From: Hermatobates lingyangjiaoensis
Taxonomy: Eukaryota; Arthropoda; Insecta; Hemiptera; Hermatobatidae
Direction: 5' to 3'
Length of the DNA: 64,000 nt
NCBI GenBank assembly: GCA_026182355.1
Contig: JAPFBL010001930.1
Location: 1 to 64,000 of the forward strand
In this document: in pieces, positions 36,301-48,879 of the stretch
Layout: every line of letters begins with the position of its first letter
Position numbering within the stretch: position 1 is the first letter of the stretch
Made by a program: the position numbers and the translations under genes
The notes under the pieces: generated by a model
What the model saw: the letters and a program-made list of their open reading frames with translations, nothing else
Database searches by the model: none
What the model was told of the DNA's origin: nothing

Positions 36301-36400
36301 TTCAATAAACAGAAGAAATTATCTTTTAAAATCCATTTCTCTTTAGGATTATTTCTTTAAAAAGTTCACTTTGGTTTTTAAAAATGTTATTACTGCTGTA
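33350..36400. other. Low-trust sequence: homopolymer-rich chimaeric consensus
   Basis: Homopolymers and doubled letters (AAAA, CCCC, GGGGGGGG, TTTTTTTT) are far more frequent than on either side. From about 35200 the order of landmarks follows repeat R at 860-2330, but many words instead match the unique-looking sequence at 37600-38300. For example, near 36070-36120 the text combines GTTATTT...AAAGGGAAGGAAAA (as at 1700) with ACCTAG.GAACAAAAATTT (as at 38270). Such blending within one read is expected from an uncorrected consensus of two haplotypes or loci. Open frames here should be ignored. Confidence 0.65.
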
Positions 36401-36645
36401 GTTATACTAATGAAATTATTTGCAAATAATAAATTATTTGTGATGTACAAAAATAAGCTTATAAATTGATATGTCCTTCAATCACTATCTGTACTACCTC
36501 ACGAATGCAATGCTAATAATTATATCCCATTTAGATATTTATGTTATGCTTAAATGATACGTTATGTTTTATATACTCAAGAAATTTGACATTGAGTTAC
36601 TTATAGTAAAGTAGAGTGTAGGCCACTCCAGATTTTTTTAAAATG
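36400..36645 (+). repeat. Repeat R, 3' end, well-read copy
   Basis: Close match to 2101-2325, ending with ACTTATAGTAAAGTAGAGTGTAGGCCACTCC. Quality returns to normal here, unlike the preceding stretch. Confidence 0.8.
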
Positions 36646-39600
36646 CATTACTATAGTCACCCTCAAATAATAATAATAAAAAAACTGGGTTGAACCAAAT
36701 CAATAATTGGGATTTTATGTCATGTTTTCTATTCCAACTATAACTTGCACACAATTCAAGTGCCCTCTAAATAGTAACTATTAAATTACTGCCAACGTTC
36801 AAATTGTCTGTAATATAAATTACTGGCAACAATTTTAAAATTTTACCTAAGAGTCCATTCTGAAATATTCAGAAATAAATTCTTGTTTTCGTTAAACCCT
36901 GGATCAAACATGAAAAATTTGATTAAGTGTATAATCAAAAAAAAGGATAACTGATGTCTCTAGTAATACAAAAATAGCCATGTAATTCAAGACAAATATA
37001 TTTTTTGACCATTTATTATCTTAATACTTTAAACGCTGTTTCTCTTTGGCCAGCAAAAATATGATTCAACTTTGTCGTTAGTATAACGCTACAAAACTAG
37101 CGATCAACAAATAAAAACGGTGTTTAAGTAAGACAATCACATGAAAAATGATCAGTTTTAAATGTATATACAAACATTTTTAATTTTCATTCCATGTCAA
37201 ACGTTTCAAAAATGGTTAGAGTGTGAAAATCAATAAAAAGAGCTGAAATTTTATAATTGATAGGATACGAATTGCCCAATAAAATTCTAATTCTATCTAT
37301 TTAAAACTTAATTGGGTTTCAAACTGCTCCAATTAAATGAACCACAAATGAATTCTATATTTTCACATCTAAATTTATCAAAAATTAATTCAGGATACGC
37401 ATAAAAAAAGTAATCTGAATGTTTAAGAAGGTAGAGCCTGGGCAAATTATGATTCAAACTTTTTCGTAAAGAATTAACTCTTGCAATCAAAACGAAGTAG
37501 CTGATAGCCAACATGAAAACAAATACCTCACAGCTACCTTAAATTGAAACGTACATTTTTTCTTACAACTGAAACTGTGCACATAACTTTACGGATAAAT
37601 TAAACCTTATTTACTCTAAATGGTTCAGTCGTTTGGAAATGGATATCAAACAGATAGATATAAAGAATTTTAAAGAGAAATGAGTATGAGTGAGTAGCAA
37701 AAACATGATACTAGTATGAACAAAATATTTGTTATTTATCCTTTAAGAAATTTCTTTATGTTTCCTATCTTCTCACATGCATCCTAAATGAAAGCTTTTC
37801 TTTACATTTTAACAAAAATGAATAAAGATCTTTAAAACAATCTTAGTAGCACAGTTATATCATAGAGCTTTTTAAGGTGCCCAGAAATATGTAAATTTAA
37901 CAATAATATTATTACTGTCTAGCTGATATCGTGAGCTTCCCATTAACGATGACGGAATGGATTATTCAAGGTTTCATTTCTCTCAATTAATAAGACAAAT
38001 TTCATCCTTATCTGGCCGTTATTTCCTCACCCCATAAATAATGTGTCTCATATTTCTTGTAAGAGTCATTTATTAGAGCATCCAGAAGTTTTAGTGTAAG
38101 GTTTAGATATGACGAATTCACAATTTTAACGCTTATGATTAATATATGTAGCCTATAACCGGTAATGCCTAAAACTTATTGCATTGTATATAAATACAGC
38201 AAAGTAAAAATAATTTTACAATAACCTACGTCATTTCAAAGGGTAGTTAAAACCAACTAAATAAAACACCTAGTGAACAAAAATTTCATCCTTTAAACAA
38301 ACATTTTGTTTCCAATATTCCACTTCTCTTTCGCTTAAAAAAAAAAAAACAAAATACTTATTTTTGTTATCTAAAAATGAATATAAGCATTGAATAATTT
38401 ATTATTTTGTTAAATGAAGTTCGTTACAAAAGTAGTAAGCTAGACCTTGGAACTGTAATTTCAAGGAAACCAGTTCCAGTTATTTCTGTGACTAATTTTT
38501 CTTTAATAATATTTTTTCATCATGCAGAATTATACTAATGCCACTAGAAATTGAAAGTGATTACTCGTTAAGGATTTCAAATTCTCGTTAAATGGTATGG
38601 TAGTTAACCTCTAAACGTAAGATACCTACTTCAGGATTTAAACTTTCTCATTATAAAGAAACATTAATTATGTAAAATGAATTTGAAGGTGTACAATTAA
38701 CTGAGAGAAATTAAGTATTCCAGTCTTTCAATATGATACACATATTTAGGATAAAATTACGTTTTCTTATTTCAATAAAATTAATTAGTTAAATATTTTA
38801 ATCCAGTACTATCAGTTTTATCATGTCAAAACAAAAATATACTTAACCAGTTATGTTTAAAATCATAAATAAACGCATATTACTTGTAAAGGAAGAACTC
38901 CTCTTCAAGGTGAGCAATTATTACACTTCTGAGTAAATTTTTTGTCGTCGTTATCAAGTTTATTTAAAACGCCTTGCAGTTTTTTTAATTTAAAAAAAAA
39001 ACGGTTTCTATCGTACTGGAAAAGCAGATATCAAGAATTAAACAATGTTGCATACAATTCATATGTTTTTAAGCAGTGTGTTGTTGTCACCAGTGTGACA
39101 CCAGTATTTAACTAATATCACTGAATTTGACTTGCACTAAGTTAATTTGCTATCTGTAAATAATATGTTACTTTCGAGTTTGTTCTATCACAGGAAAGAC
39201 AATCAATCAATCACCTTATACCAACAAGCTACATTGCCGTTAACTTTACGAAAAATCTGCATACGTTTATGCCTATTTTTCTTAGAAGAGAAAATTAAAG
39301 GAAGATCACATACAGTAATATTTATTAAATGAATGTATACAGCAACTTACTCTTTTTTTACAAATCTAATTTCCTTTTTACGCTATAAAAAACAAAGTTC
39401 TAAATTATAAATTTTAATCCATTTCCTTATTGTTATATTTAAAGGTGAATTTAAACTGAAATATATTTTCATTATAATATATAAAATACCAACTTTTTAT
39501 TTAATAAATTGAATTTATATAAATAAGCCAACTTTTTGGAATTAATATAATACATTGAATTGAAGGTGTAATCAATCCTAAGTGCATAATGAATTGTGTT

Positions 39601-39690
39601 AACAAATAGAAAACAATGATCCCTTCTGTGTATTAATATTTCAAATTTAATGTTTCTTTTGAACGTCTGTATATATTCTTTCGGTATATA
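36645..39690. other. AT-rich DNA; partner of the blended region
   Basis: The parts 37580-37660, 37940-38010 and 38225-38300 share words with the unreliable stretch at 35600-36130 (ACTTTACGGATAAATTAAACC, ACGGAATGGATTATT, CACCTAGTGAACAAAAATTTC). No gene is supported. Confidence 0.4.
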
Positions 39691-39835
39691 TATAAGCTAG
39701 ATTTACAAAAAGAACACTCAAAATAAATCACAGAAACTCAATATTATTAATCGATTGTCTCATCATCAGGAAAATTTATGTGCGTCTCTGTGAATTTCTT
39801 TTATGTGTGTTCTATTTGTAAATCTAGTTTATTTA
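39690..39835. mobile_element. Small foldback with CTGATGA motif
   Basis: CTAGATTTACAAAAAGAACAC and its complement at 39815-39830 form arms around a minus-strand CCTGATGATGAGAC at 39773-39760. The second half of the ribozyme-like core (GTCTC, GAAA) is lost. Confidence 0.45.
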
Positions 39836-39849
39836 GTTCGTGGAGTCTT

Positions 39850-40130
39850 TTTATAATTGAAAACTTTAAGAAACACGAATAAAAAAACAGATACTAGGAC
39901 TCTTATTCAATATATTTTGATTCGTTCAACGGTTATCCTCAAGAAAAGAGTCGGCGAGAAGACGAAAGTCAACTCAAGGATTCAACATCAAGAAAGCCAG
40001 AAGGCTTTCGTCTTCTGGTCGCTCAACTTCCTTTCCTGAGATCGACCGTTAAAAGAGTCGAAGTAATGAATTTGAGTACTAGTATCTGTTTTTCATTCGT
40101 TGTTCTTTAAGTTTTCAAAGTATATATAAA
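39850..40130. mobile_element. Foldback element, unnamed family
   Basis: The arms about 39850-39902 and 40065-40128 are imperfect reverse complements (ACAGATACTAGGACTC against GAGTACTAGTATCTGT). The loop holds a strong inner hairpin GAAGACGAAAG/CTTTCGTCTTC. Near the right arm CTGAGA, TCGAC/GTCGA and AAG recall the hammerhead-like cores but depart further from them. The open frame 39857-40039 is incidental. Confidence 0.55.
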
Positions 40131-41725
40131 ATAAATTGAGTGATTTATAATTAATTTCTAAACCTCCAGTCAACAAACAAGATCCAGAGACAGACACTAA
40201 TTAGCCCCTTGTAGACCTTGTTATTCAACTATTATTATCCTTGTATTTTAATGGTACAAATATTATAAACCATGGTAAGGTGATGAATAACAAACAATGA
40301 ATGTCCTTAGAGATTATTTTAAAAATTAAAATCTAATAAAAAGAGTTTTCTTAAGCAAATCAAAAAATTTTAGTTGTCGTTTACACTATTATTTATTTAC
40401 AGATAAATAAAACAAAATCATATCAGTATAGAATTCAATTTACTTTTTTAAAACAAATAAATGAACAAATTCTTAAAATGAATCATAATTTAGATAATTC
40501 ATTTTTTGAAAGGCTATAAAAGTATATACCATAAATTCTATTGTAAAATGTTGAACGTTTCAGCCTTGCTGGTCAATATTGCACCATAGCTTTGATGATA
40601 ACAGACTAACTTTCACTGGAAGTTGGGCAGTTTTTAGAGATAAGATAAAGAGTCTTGGGGACTGCTTAAGACGATTGGCGATAAGACAAAGCGTGATTTT
40701 GGAATGTTGTTTTTTTTTTCTTTTTAACGGTTAAACTGCTGCCATATGGCAAGTTGCATAACGCGGAGCCACAGCTAAAAGGACTTGCAATTCCTCACAC
40801 AACACTCCTATCCCCTCACAGCACAGCTATCCCCAACGCTTTCTACGCTTTTGTAAAAGGAGATAACCCATTTCCCTTATCCACTTTCCCCTGACTCTTG
40901 CAAACTACTCAATAAATCAAAATCAATTATACTAACCAGCCTCAAGCTGTCTCAGTACACCAGGTTTTACAAGGTCCATTCTTCTTCCTACGCTAAACCA
41001 TCATCGATTATTCACAACCTCGTCGATTCTCAATAGTAGGAGAAACAATTTAATCCATTTCATGTTCATATCCCATTAAGTTTATTGAGTTGTTATCCAG
41101 TTTAAAACTTGCATACGAAACATAGCAACTGCCTAGCTTGGCGTTATTCAGGAAAAAAATTAAACGCTACACAAAACAAATCAGTTACATATAAAAACAA
41201 CATTTTTAGTTGCTTAATGCATCTAATAAGCAAAATATTTTAAAAATACCAGAGAAATTTAGCTCTTAGAATACTATACATATCTGTAAACAATTGTAAA
41301 TCAACCACCCGACGTTTAAATGCCCAGATTTGTTGCAATTGCACAACAGCTGTTTTATAATCATTTTATTGAATGCAGCTCATGTATTCGCATTCACTGA
41401 TATCATTTTCTTTTAGAATTTATAACGACAATTCAGCGCCAAACACCGTCTACCTTATTGATGTTTTCTTTTTGTAAAATACTAGAGAGTTCCAGTTTTC
41501 ACTTTTAATTCAATTGGCGAAATATATTCATTTTTTTTTTTAACACTAAGCATTAGTAATTATGATTATTATATATTTTTAAAAGGTCAAAATTATCCTT
41601 CGGATAATGGGAAAAGAAGAAAGCCTCATAATTGCTAAAATATTCATTCCTATCTGCAATGTAAACAAAATCATAAAAGACTATCACTATGACAACCAAT
41701 CGTAACAAACTAAACCTGCTTAGAG
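40130..41725. other. AT-rich DNA without a supported gene
   Basis: The stretch 40770-41000 is C-rich and free of AT runs but has no sustained frame and no recognised repeat; it could be part of an unidentified element. Confidence 0.35.
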
Positions 41726-42006
41726 GCTAGTTAGCCCAGTGGCAACGTGCTCGTCTCTGGTCTGGTTAAGTCAGTGGTTCTATACCTACTTTGGCTCTCG
41801 ATTTATTCACGCAGAAAGGACGATAAGTCATCTGTCCCGAGTCTGTACGATATTAGGTCCTTGATAAAGATCCCCTACTCTGAATACCCTGGAGTATTTG
41901 GGCAAAATTTAAGACTCTCAATGTAAATTTTCATTGTATGTTATCAAAAAGGGGCATTGTTTGGCCTTTGAGTGTTCCCTTTTGGGACTGCCATAGCAAC
42001 CTAACC
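41725..42006 (+). mobile_element. tRNA-derived SINE, older copy
   Basis: It aligns along its whole length with the copy at 61074. The tRNA-related head keeps an A-box-like TTAGCCCAGTGG, but the B box is degraded (CAGTGGTTCTATACCTAC). The body shares ATTTATTCACG, AAGTCRTC, CGAGTCTGTACGATAT / CAAGCCTGTACCATTT, GATAAAGATCCC, TACTCT, and the tail TTTTCATTGTATG ... GCAACCTAA. Confidence 0.85.
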
Positions 42007-45000
42007 TACTTCCATTTACCAAAAATCAGGTTTCAACGGTAAAGTAAAAAAATTTTTTAATGTATGAATTACAAAATCTAAAACATTCTATGTCTTTCCT
42101 TCCTGTTTCCAGATAGCCCAATTGTTTTTATAAAGTAAAAGGTATCCACTTTTTCATCAGTTTAAATAGTACACTATAAAGTGACTAATTCAGGTTTAAA
42201 ATTCAGTAAACAAAATCTTCAGAAGAAGAAAAAAATATTATGCAAGGCAATGAAACACTTAATGAAGAGATATTATCTACTTAAGTTTTGTGGCAGTACC
42301 ATAAACTATTTTGTAGCTTCAGGAATAACCAGTATTAAAAATTACCTAACAAAAATAACTTCAAGAATCATACGATATTTATTACATTATTCTAAATTTT
42401 GGAATAAAGAAAAATTTTTACGAGAATATATAAAAAATATATTTCTCCAAAAAAGATTTTATTGCAAATGGTTTAACCATTTCTGCAAACAAGGACAACA
42501 AAAAAATAGTGGAGGGAGTCCCCTTCCTCAGATAATCTCAATTCTGAAACCAAACCTTGAACCAAACTTAATCTAGCCCCAAAATTCTCCTTATTCGTAT
42601 CTCTCGCTAAACAGAAAATGAAAGGTAAGATTTTCCCTACCCTAATTTATTGTCTCCCAAACTTGAATATTCGTCAACGAATTTCAACAAGCAATGGACC
42701 CTGTGTAGGATTAGTTCTTAAAGTAATAACGAAAATGGAAGGGAATGAGCTATGAATTATTTTGGGTATTAATCCTTCAATGTTGGCACTGTGTTTTAAG
42801 TTATGACCACTAAACATAGCATTTAGCCGCAATGAGGTCAGTATATAAACTAATCAAGTTGATTTGATGAATGTATACTCGTAGATGCATTTACGATTTC
42901 AGCTATTGCAAAAGACTAGCTCTCCAACGAAGAACTCGGACGAGTTGAATACATAATGTTTACACATTTTACCTTGCATATGAGCTAAAATATTTCTTAA
43001 AATATATCTTTTTTTTTTTGTCCATAAATATGTACTGTTCAATGTCCGGTAACAATGAAATATCAACATTTTGTTGTGATAAAATGAAGTATTTCTGCAA
43101 ACTTTGTACTTGCACATGACGTAAACAATTTCATTTGTGCCAGTAAGGAAGTTTTAAAGAAACTAATTTAAAATGAAGAGTTACAGGAACTAAAGGCTGA
43201 ATATATTGAAATATCGAAATTTGTTAAATCTTAAATTTAACGATCGTAAAATGTACCATCGCCCTGGATGGTAAGAGAGTTGCTATGCTGCGGCAAATAG
43301 TGTACCATTATAGCAGTGACTGTGAGAAATATACTTTGATGATGTAAGAAATAAGCCTTATGTTCATTACAGCCTTGTTGTGAGGCAAGCAATACTAATG
43401 AAAACTATCCATACTGCCATTATAAGTAAATGCTAATATCTTATGAATTTCTTGCGTAACAGAACACATCAGATACCACTTATCCTAGTTATCAATTTTA
43501 TAAATAGCATCACTCTTAATCATTAATTACGGAGGAAGAGCTGCAATGTACATAACTGCATCGCCTAGTACGGACATCTATTTCACTTTAGTTTGACAAG
43601 TTCGAACACCCTTTACATCCATTATTCTGAGTGGTCCCTTTACAAAGTTTATACCCTAGGTCAGAAATTGAGGAGATGGTGGAACATTACCGTGCAAAGT
43701 AAACACAAATAACCACACCCAAGAAGGTATTGAAAAGTTCAAAGGTACCTGGAAACCCGATATTGCTTCACTAGAAAGCAGGTCAAAAGTACCAGGTCTT
43801 TTAGTCTTAAGATGCCTCAATTTAATATTAACGCCCGCAATAAGGGTGGGTCCCTACTGGAAATCACTGGTCTTGAGTTCTAATTTAAATGAAATGAGTA
43901 AGCAATAAATATGTTTTTAGCCTGGCTGAGGCAGACAGTGTTCACGCCAGGCAGTATGAGTATGGAAGGATATGGTATATTCAGCCATACTGCTCCTTAT
44001 TAGGAGAAACTAACAAGTATTCATTACAATCATTAATTGACAAAACTATTAATGAAAAGAAATAAAATTGTATCAGTCGAATTCAATAAAAGAGATTCAA
44101 TTACAAAATCATTATTACAATCTTTACTCACGATATAGTCATAAAATACCCTTTATAATAACAAATATCCTATTGGTAGTAAAGTGGCGAATAAATTAGG
44201 ATGAAATATGAGCTTTAATTTGATTGCGTGACTCACACAGTTGAAACCATAAAAAACTTGATCATTTAAAAACATGTGAGTCATTCGTTTGAAAAATATC
44301 ACATGTGTTCAGGCGACAACCTAACAAATCAAAAATTATAATTACCATGAAAACTCCAGCTACACAAATTTTGAACAAAACAGTTGTTGAAATCAGGCAT
44401 CTGACGAAATCAGCAACCATTAAAAAATCTTGAGTCTCAATAAATTAACCCCTAGTAAAATTTAAGCATATTTTTTTGTTATGGACCTGGTAAGTAGAAA
44501 ATAATCATAAACAGAGACTAAATTTTATTTTATTGTTTAATTTTAATTAAAAATTTTAATAAATAAATGATAATATTTTTATAATAAATTATAATTATTA
44601 AACAGGGTTCTGTTTAAGAATACTTCATGATTCAGATGCAACATCTAATGCAGAGACTCTATACTTTCTTCCATGTTTAAGTACACTGCAAGGGAAACAA
44701 AGAAAAACGAGTAAGACTACTTATCAATTAAGTAGACACTTGGAATAACCAGTTTCATTTAGATTACAAGTACTGCTTGTAACATCATAACATCAAAACT
44801 AACAAAATGCAGTCCCAATGAGAATATACAATGAACTGCTATCTATTCACACAAAATTTTTATCTGAATACAAATTGTCATCTAGCACGATCTCAGTATT
44901 GATAGATTGTTAATTTAAATTGAAAACCTTATATCACCATCGTCTGAAATGGTTCGTGATAAATTATGTGAATAATATCAAAATAATCTTCCTCAGAATT

Positions 45001-45185
45001 GCCTGAATGCAATGAAATAAATTAGTCTATTGTTTGTTAGGGAAAATGCTACTTGTGGATGATTGAATATCGATATTAATTCTTGGAGGTGTAAGATTCC
45101 TTCTTTCTAAGTTTTAGATCAATGATAAACCATTTAAGGAGAAATATATTACAAGATAATAAGGCATTAGAGGATAATAAGTTAC
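42006..45185. other. AT-rich DNA without a supported gene
   Basis: The 131-codon plus-strand frame at 42181-42576 starts with GTG, is Lys/Ile/Asn/Phe-rich and has no motif, so chance is likely. The stretch 43580-43990 is GC-richer but without a frame. Confidence 0.35.
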
Positions 45186-45255
45186 TTATCCTAGGGGCTT
45201 CCGTACGAACACGTCGCAATTAATGCGTACTGAATCCAGCTCAGCCTTTTCACCA
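45186..45255 (-). CDS. Possible terminal exon, weak
   Basis: A good acceptor (ACTTTCTTTCAG) is followed by an open 70-nt stretch that, in one phase, reads GEKAELDSVRINCDVFVRKP up to TAA at 45186-45188. It lies 590 bases downstream of the first exon at 45844-45927 on the same strand, but the phases do not join directly: the earlier exon ends in phase 0, which gives an immediate stop here. An intervening exon would be needed. This may be chance. Confidence 0.15.
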
Positions 45256-45843
45256 CTGAAAGAAAGTCCTAGGACAAATGTATAATCCGTATTTTGGCCA
45301 AAACAATTCTAATAATTAGATGCATATGTAACAGACCATAAAAGAACTGTTTAATCAAGAATTAGTTGTTGATTGCAAGGACTCAGGATTTTTTTTGTTG
45401 ACACCGCAGTTTTCTGGTATGTTTAATACTAGTTGCACACATATTTTGAATAGTTACACAAAACATCATGTATACATTGCTTCTTACAAAAAAAAAAGAA
45501 AAAAAAATCCTCTCATCTCGAAGACCATCACACTAGTCAAGGCTGTCTAACTACAAAATATGCTTACAAAAAATTTTCTAAAACAAAAAGTAATTAATTA
45601 ATGATAAATAATTATTCATAATTTTGCCTGTAGGATATAAAATGCTCTTACAAACTTTTGTATCCATTAAAGGGTGATTGTTTAAAGAAATTATCGTAGA
45701 TATTTATCTAAATTGCTAACGAGTTCCTTGAATGACTCACTTGTATAAAAGTAACCTTCCGTAACCGATATTGACAGGTAAAATATTGATGTTGTGCATT
45801 TCATTTCTTTCTTGTTCGAGAGGTAATGCAGGAGAAGACTTAC

Positions 45844-45927
45844 CTTGAGGAGTGCAATGACAATCTCTTCGTCACCACTGCGGACCGCCACAGTGCTGAT
45901 GGCTGTGGCCTGCCCCTTACCACTCAT
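45844..45927 (-). CDS. First coding exon of an unidentified gene
   Basis: An ATG at 45927 in a favourable context (TTCAAAATGAGTGG) opens a 28-codon frame, MSGKGQATAISTVAVRSGDE then EIVIALLK, ending exactly at a consensus donor AAG|GTAAGT (phase 0). The exon and the 280 bases upstream (45930-46210) are much richer in GC than anything nearby, as expected for a promoter-proximal exon and 5' UTR. I do not recognise the protein. The following exons must lie below 45840 but could not be identified, so long introns or small exons are likely. Confidence 0.5.
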
Positions 45928-46260
45928 TTTGAACAGCTCAACTCGATACTTTCAAACCAACTGTCACAAGGATCCCATTCGACACCAGACGTTCGTATAG
46001 ATCGCTCGGCAAACGCGATGCGCTGTCCTACCACGACCTACCCTCCAAGACTGGATCCCGCCAGGTGGCGATTCAAGCGCTCTTGTGGCTTGAAACCGAA
46101 CTAAAAACGAGACTGGTCCAGAGGATGACGAAACCTCTGAACCTAACTGCGGCAAAGTGCCAACTACCATCAATCATTGAGTCGACACCAACTGGTCCGA
46201 AAAAGTTGCTGTATCTTCAAAACAACCGTTACTAACCAGTGCAGCTTCGACATACCGGCA
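45928..46260 (-). promoter_or_regulatory. Probable 5' UTR / promoter of the 45.9-kb gene
   Basis: A GC-rich island immediately upstream of the start codon, with several CpGs (CGCTCGGCAAACGCGATGCG), in otherwise AT-rich DNA. No TATA box is obvious. The exact start of transcription cannot be placed. Confidence 0.35.
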
Positions 46261-47137
46261 ACCAAGACTGCAATATAGTGCTTGTCATTCCAAAAACTGC
46301 TTGCATGGAAAAATTGGTTGAAATGAAAAATATTTACTTCTTCAAACATTCTTACTAAAACCCTTTTTCAACAATATTGTAAATTATGAATATGGAAATC
46401 ATAGAAATTATAAATATATTCGCTATAATGCAGAATGAATATTAAGGAATACTAAGACATCATGACAAAAACCATTTTCATTTTTGTATTTTAAAACAAC
46501 TGTACATTAAATTACTATTATAAATCTGTTAAACAGAAAAAATTGTCAAATCTTAAAATTAAATAAAACTGATGGGATCTCATTGATACCTATTGCAGAG
46601 TTCTTTAAATTCTGACTTCTCAGGCTACTAAAGAAAAAAAATATTTCAAATAAACTCTGAAGAATAAGAAATAATATTAAGAATTAAAAGTGCAAATATC
46701 AAGTAACTACACAGCAACACTCTAGGAGGCTTCAATTACTGGACGAAAACTGAAATCTAAGGTATTTTAGTAGGGCCATAACAACTAAACAAATATTCCT
46801 CGATATATGTTGGTTATATTGGGGATTTAATAAATTTCGATATTTAAATGTGACCAGCTGATGGTTTTACTATTCAGTTATAGTTGATCAGTTTCTATGA
46901 AAATTGCCTATTGTTGCAAATGATTTTTTTTTTTAAAGAGTAAATTCCCTATGCAATTCATATAAAGATAGGGACTTTTTAGAATTTGTTATTACATTCT
47001 GTTTGGTCATTGAAATAGACTGAAGTAATTGACGTTAGGCAAATCGTTGTTAGCTTAAACCAAATCCTTAGATAAAAGAATAAAATCCTAGATTTAGTTG
47101 GCTTATTTTCTATTTTCTGTAATTAATTACCATCAAA
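46260..47137. other. Intergenic interval between divergent gene starts
   Basis: AT-rich DNA between the GC-rich leader of the minus-strand gene and the plus-strand start at 47138. The two genes are arranged head to head about 1.2 kb apart; nothing else is recognised here. Confidence 0.4.
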
Positions 47138-47195
47138 ATGAGTCTACTGGCACTTGCTACCCGAGGCAGCCGTGCCACCATCGTCAAAACAATCA
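47138..47195 (+). CDS. First exon of a probable mitochondrial protein gene
   Basis: An ATG at 47138 with a good context (CATCAAAATGAG) begins MSLLALATRGSRATIVKTI, ending one base into the next codon at a consensus donor A|GTAAGT. The peptide has Leu, Ala, Arg, Ser and Thr and no acidic residue, which is the composition of a mitochondrial targeting presequence. The exon has clearly higher GC than its surroundings. The best downstream match in phase is the exon at 48783. The mature protein is not recognised. Confidence 0.5.
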
Positions 47196-48782
47196 GTAAG
47201 TTTCTAAGTTTAGTTATAAAACTAATAATAAAACCAAATAAAGACATGTTTTTAAGTAATGAAACGGTTACTAAATCATAATGGTTAACAAGTACCCAGA
47301 TAGTTAAGTTTAGTTATTTCTACGTTTTCAGTTAACACAAAACTGTTAAATGAAAAAAAATGAAAATTAAAAAAAGCACGACTGGACAAGATAATTTTAT
47401 AAAATATAAATAATATATTCAAACGCATATTGCATTAGCAACGACAGGAAACTGTTTTTAAAAACGTAAGTTAAACTTGTTGAAACAACATTATTTGAAA
47501 ATGGGCAATAAATTAGTCGAATTGAGTTACAACTATACAAAAGACCGATTGTATATACCTCCATATAGGTATTCATACTTTTCACAACCATTTGAAGCAA
47601 TTGTTCATAGGTAATTTAATCACACAAGCTCTTTTATTGGCAATACAAGCGTGACACTCGATGAAGTAATGCACTGACTACTGTTGCAACATTCCCTCCT
47701 TTCCGCATCTCCTTCCCGTTTATTTTGTGTATAGTCTATTCATTATCCTTAGCAAGACGTAGGTGTTCAATCAAAATTTCAATTACCACAATAATATTTA
47801 AAACTTCATTCGACCTCAGACCCCAGTAAAAAATGTTTCTCAAACTTCTCTAATTATCCATTTTCTTTACATTCTCAAATTATGAAAATTTTCAGCACTT
47901 AATACTAAATATGTTTCTAGAAAAGAAATATTTTAAATATAAAATATTTTCAAATGAAAATTACATGGAAACAAAAAAATTGTTCAAGGTGGTTCAAGAC
48001 ATTTAATTAACATCATTATTTTGACAAATATATGAACATATTTGAACTAGAATGTATTTCAAATGTTAATATAAGTGACTACTTAAATGAACTATTTCAA
48101 AAGATTAGCATTAAATATATCTTTTAGTATTAAATAACTGTTTAGAACGATTGTATTAACGCCATTGCTTGATGCTCTTGACGATAGTATCACAAGATCG
48201 CTTATTTAATTATATTCTTTAACTTCGCAATACGCCATTAACTAATCAAATTTTGTACATTAAGATACTATTATATACTATTACGTTACACTGGTCAACA
48301 CATTTTTTGGTGTCCATGATTTCTATCTGATTTAGATTAATTTAGGAGTGCTGATTCCGAAAATCATACTAATTTCTACTCATCAGGTCAAGTTATTGAG
48401 ATGTTTGATATTACCTTGTTTACTTTAAAATTGCTCGTATTTCCAAATAGATACTAACGTCATAATTACAATTGTAGGCTGTTATTGTGACGAATGTTAA
48501 TAATTAAGACATCACAAACCTTAAACCTTTTACTTGAGTAGCAGATTTTTGGAGAAAAAATTAAGCATGGCTACATCCTCTCCTAGGCAAGATTCCTTAA
48601 ACAAACCAATTGTCTTCTAGTATATTTGCGGGAATATACGTTGAAATCCAAATATATTCATACATATTTTTATAACTATTTCAAATATTTAGGTCTGATT
48701 AATGTCTTAAAATCTTAAAGTTAAATAAAAATATTGTTTTTTCTATTTGCCTGTCTTTATTATAGCTATCGCCTTCCTACAG

Positions 48783-48877
48783 AGAGGAATACCATATATA
48801 CCATAGCAGAAAATATACTACACCTGATAGAGAAAAAACCAATGCATTTCTGGAATCAACGCCCTTATATTAGGTAA
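48783..48877 (+). CDS. Possible second exon of the 47.1-kb gene
   Basis: After a long pyrimidine tract (TTTTTTCTATTTGCC to CGCCTTCCTACAG), joining in phase with 47138-47195 gives K-RNTIYTIAENILHLIEKKP then MHFWNQRPYIR. The frame either ends at TAA 48875-48877, making a 50-residue protein, or is spliced at AG|GTAAAA at 48873/48874. An alternative acceptor at TTATTATAG (exon from 48766) also joins in frame but stops after 13 codons. I know of no family that matches, so the exon is tentative. Confidence 0.35.
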
Positions 48878-48879
48878 AA

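Noticed and set aside
42181..42576. 131-codon plus-strand open frame
   Set aside because: It starts at GTG and is dominated by Lys, Ile, Asn, Phe and Leu as expected from AT-rich DNA. It has no motif, splice context or GC rise.
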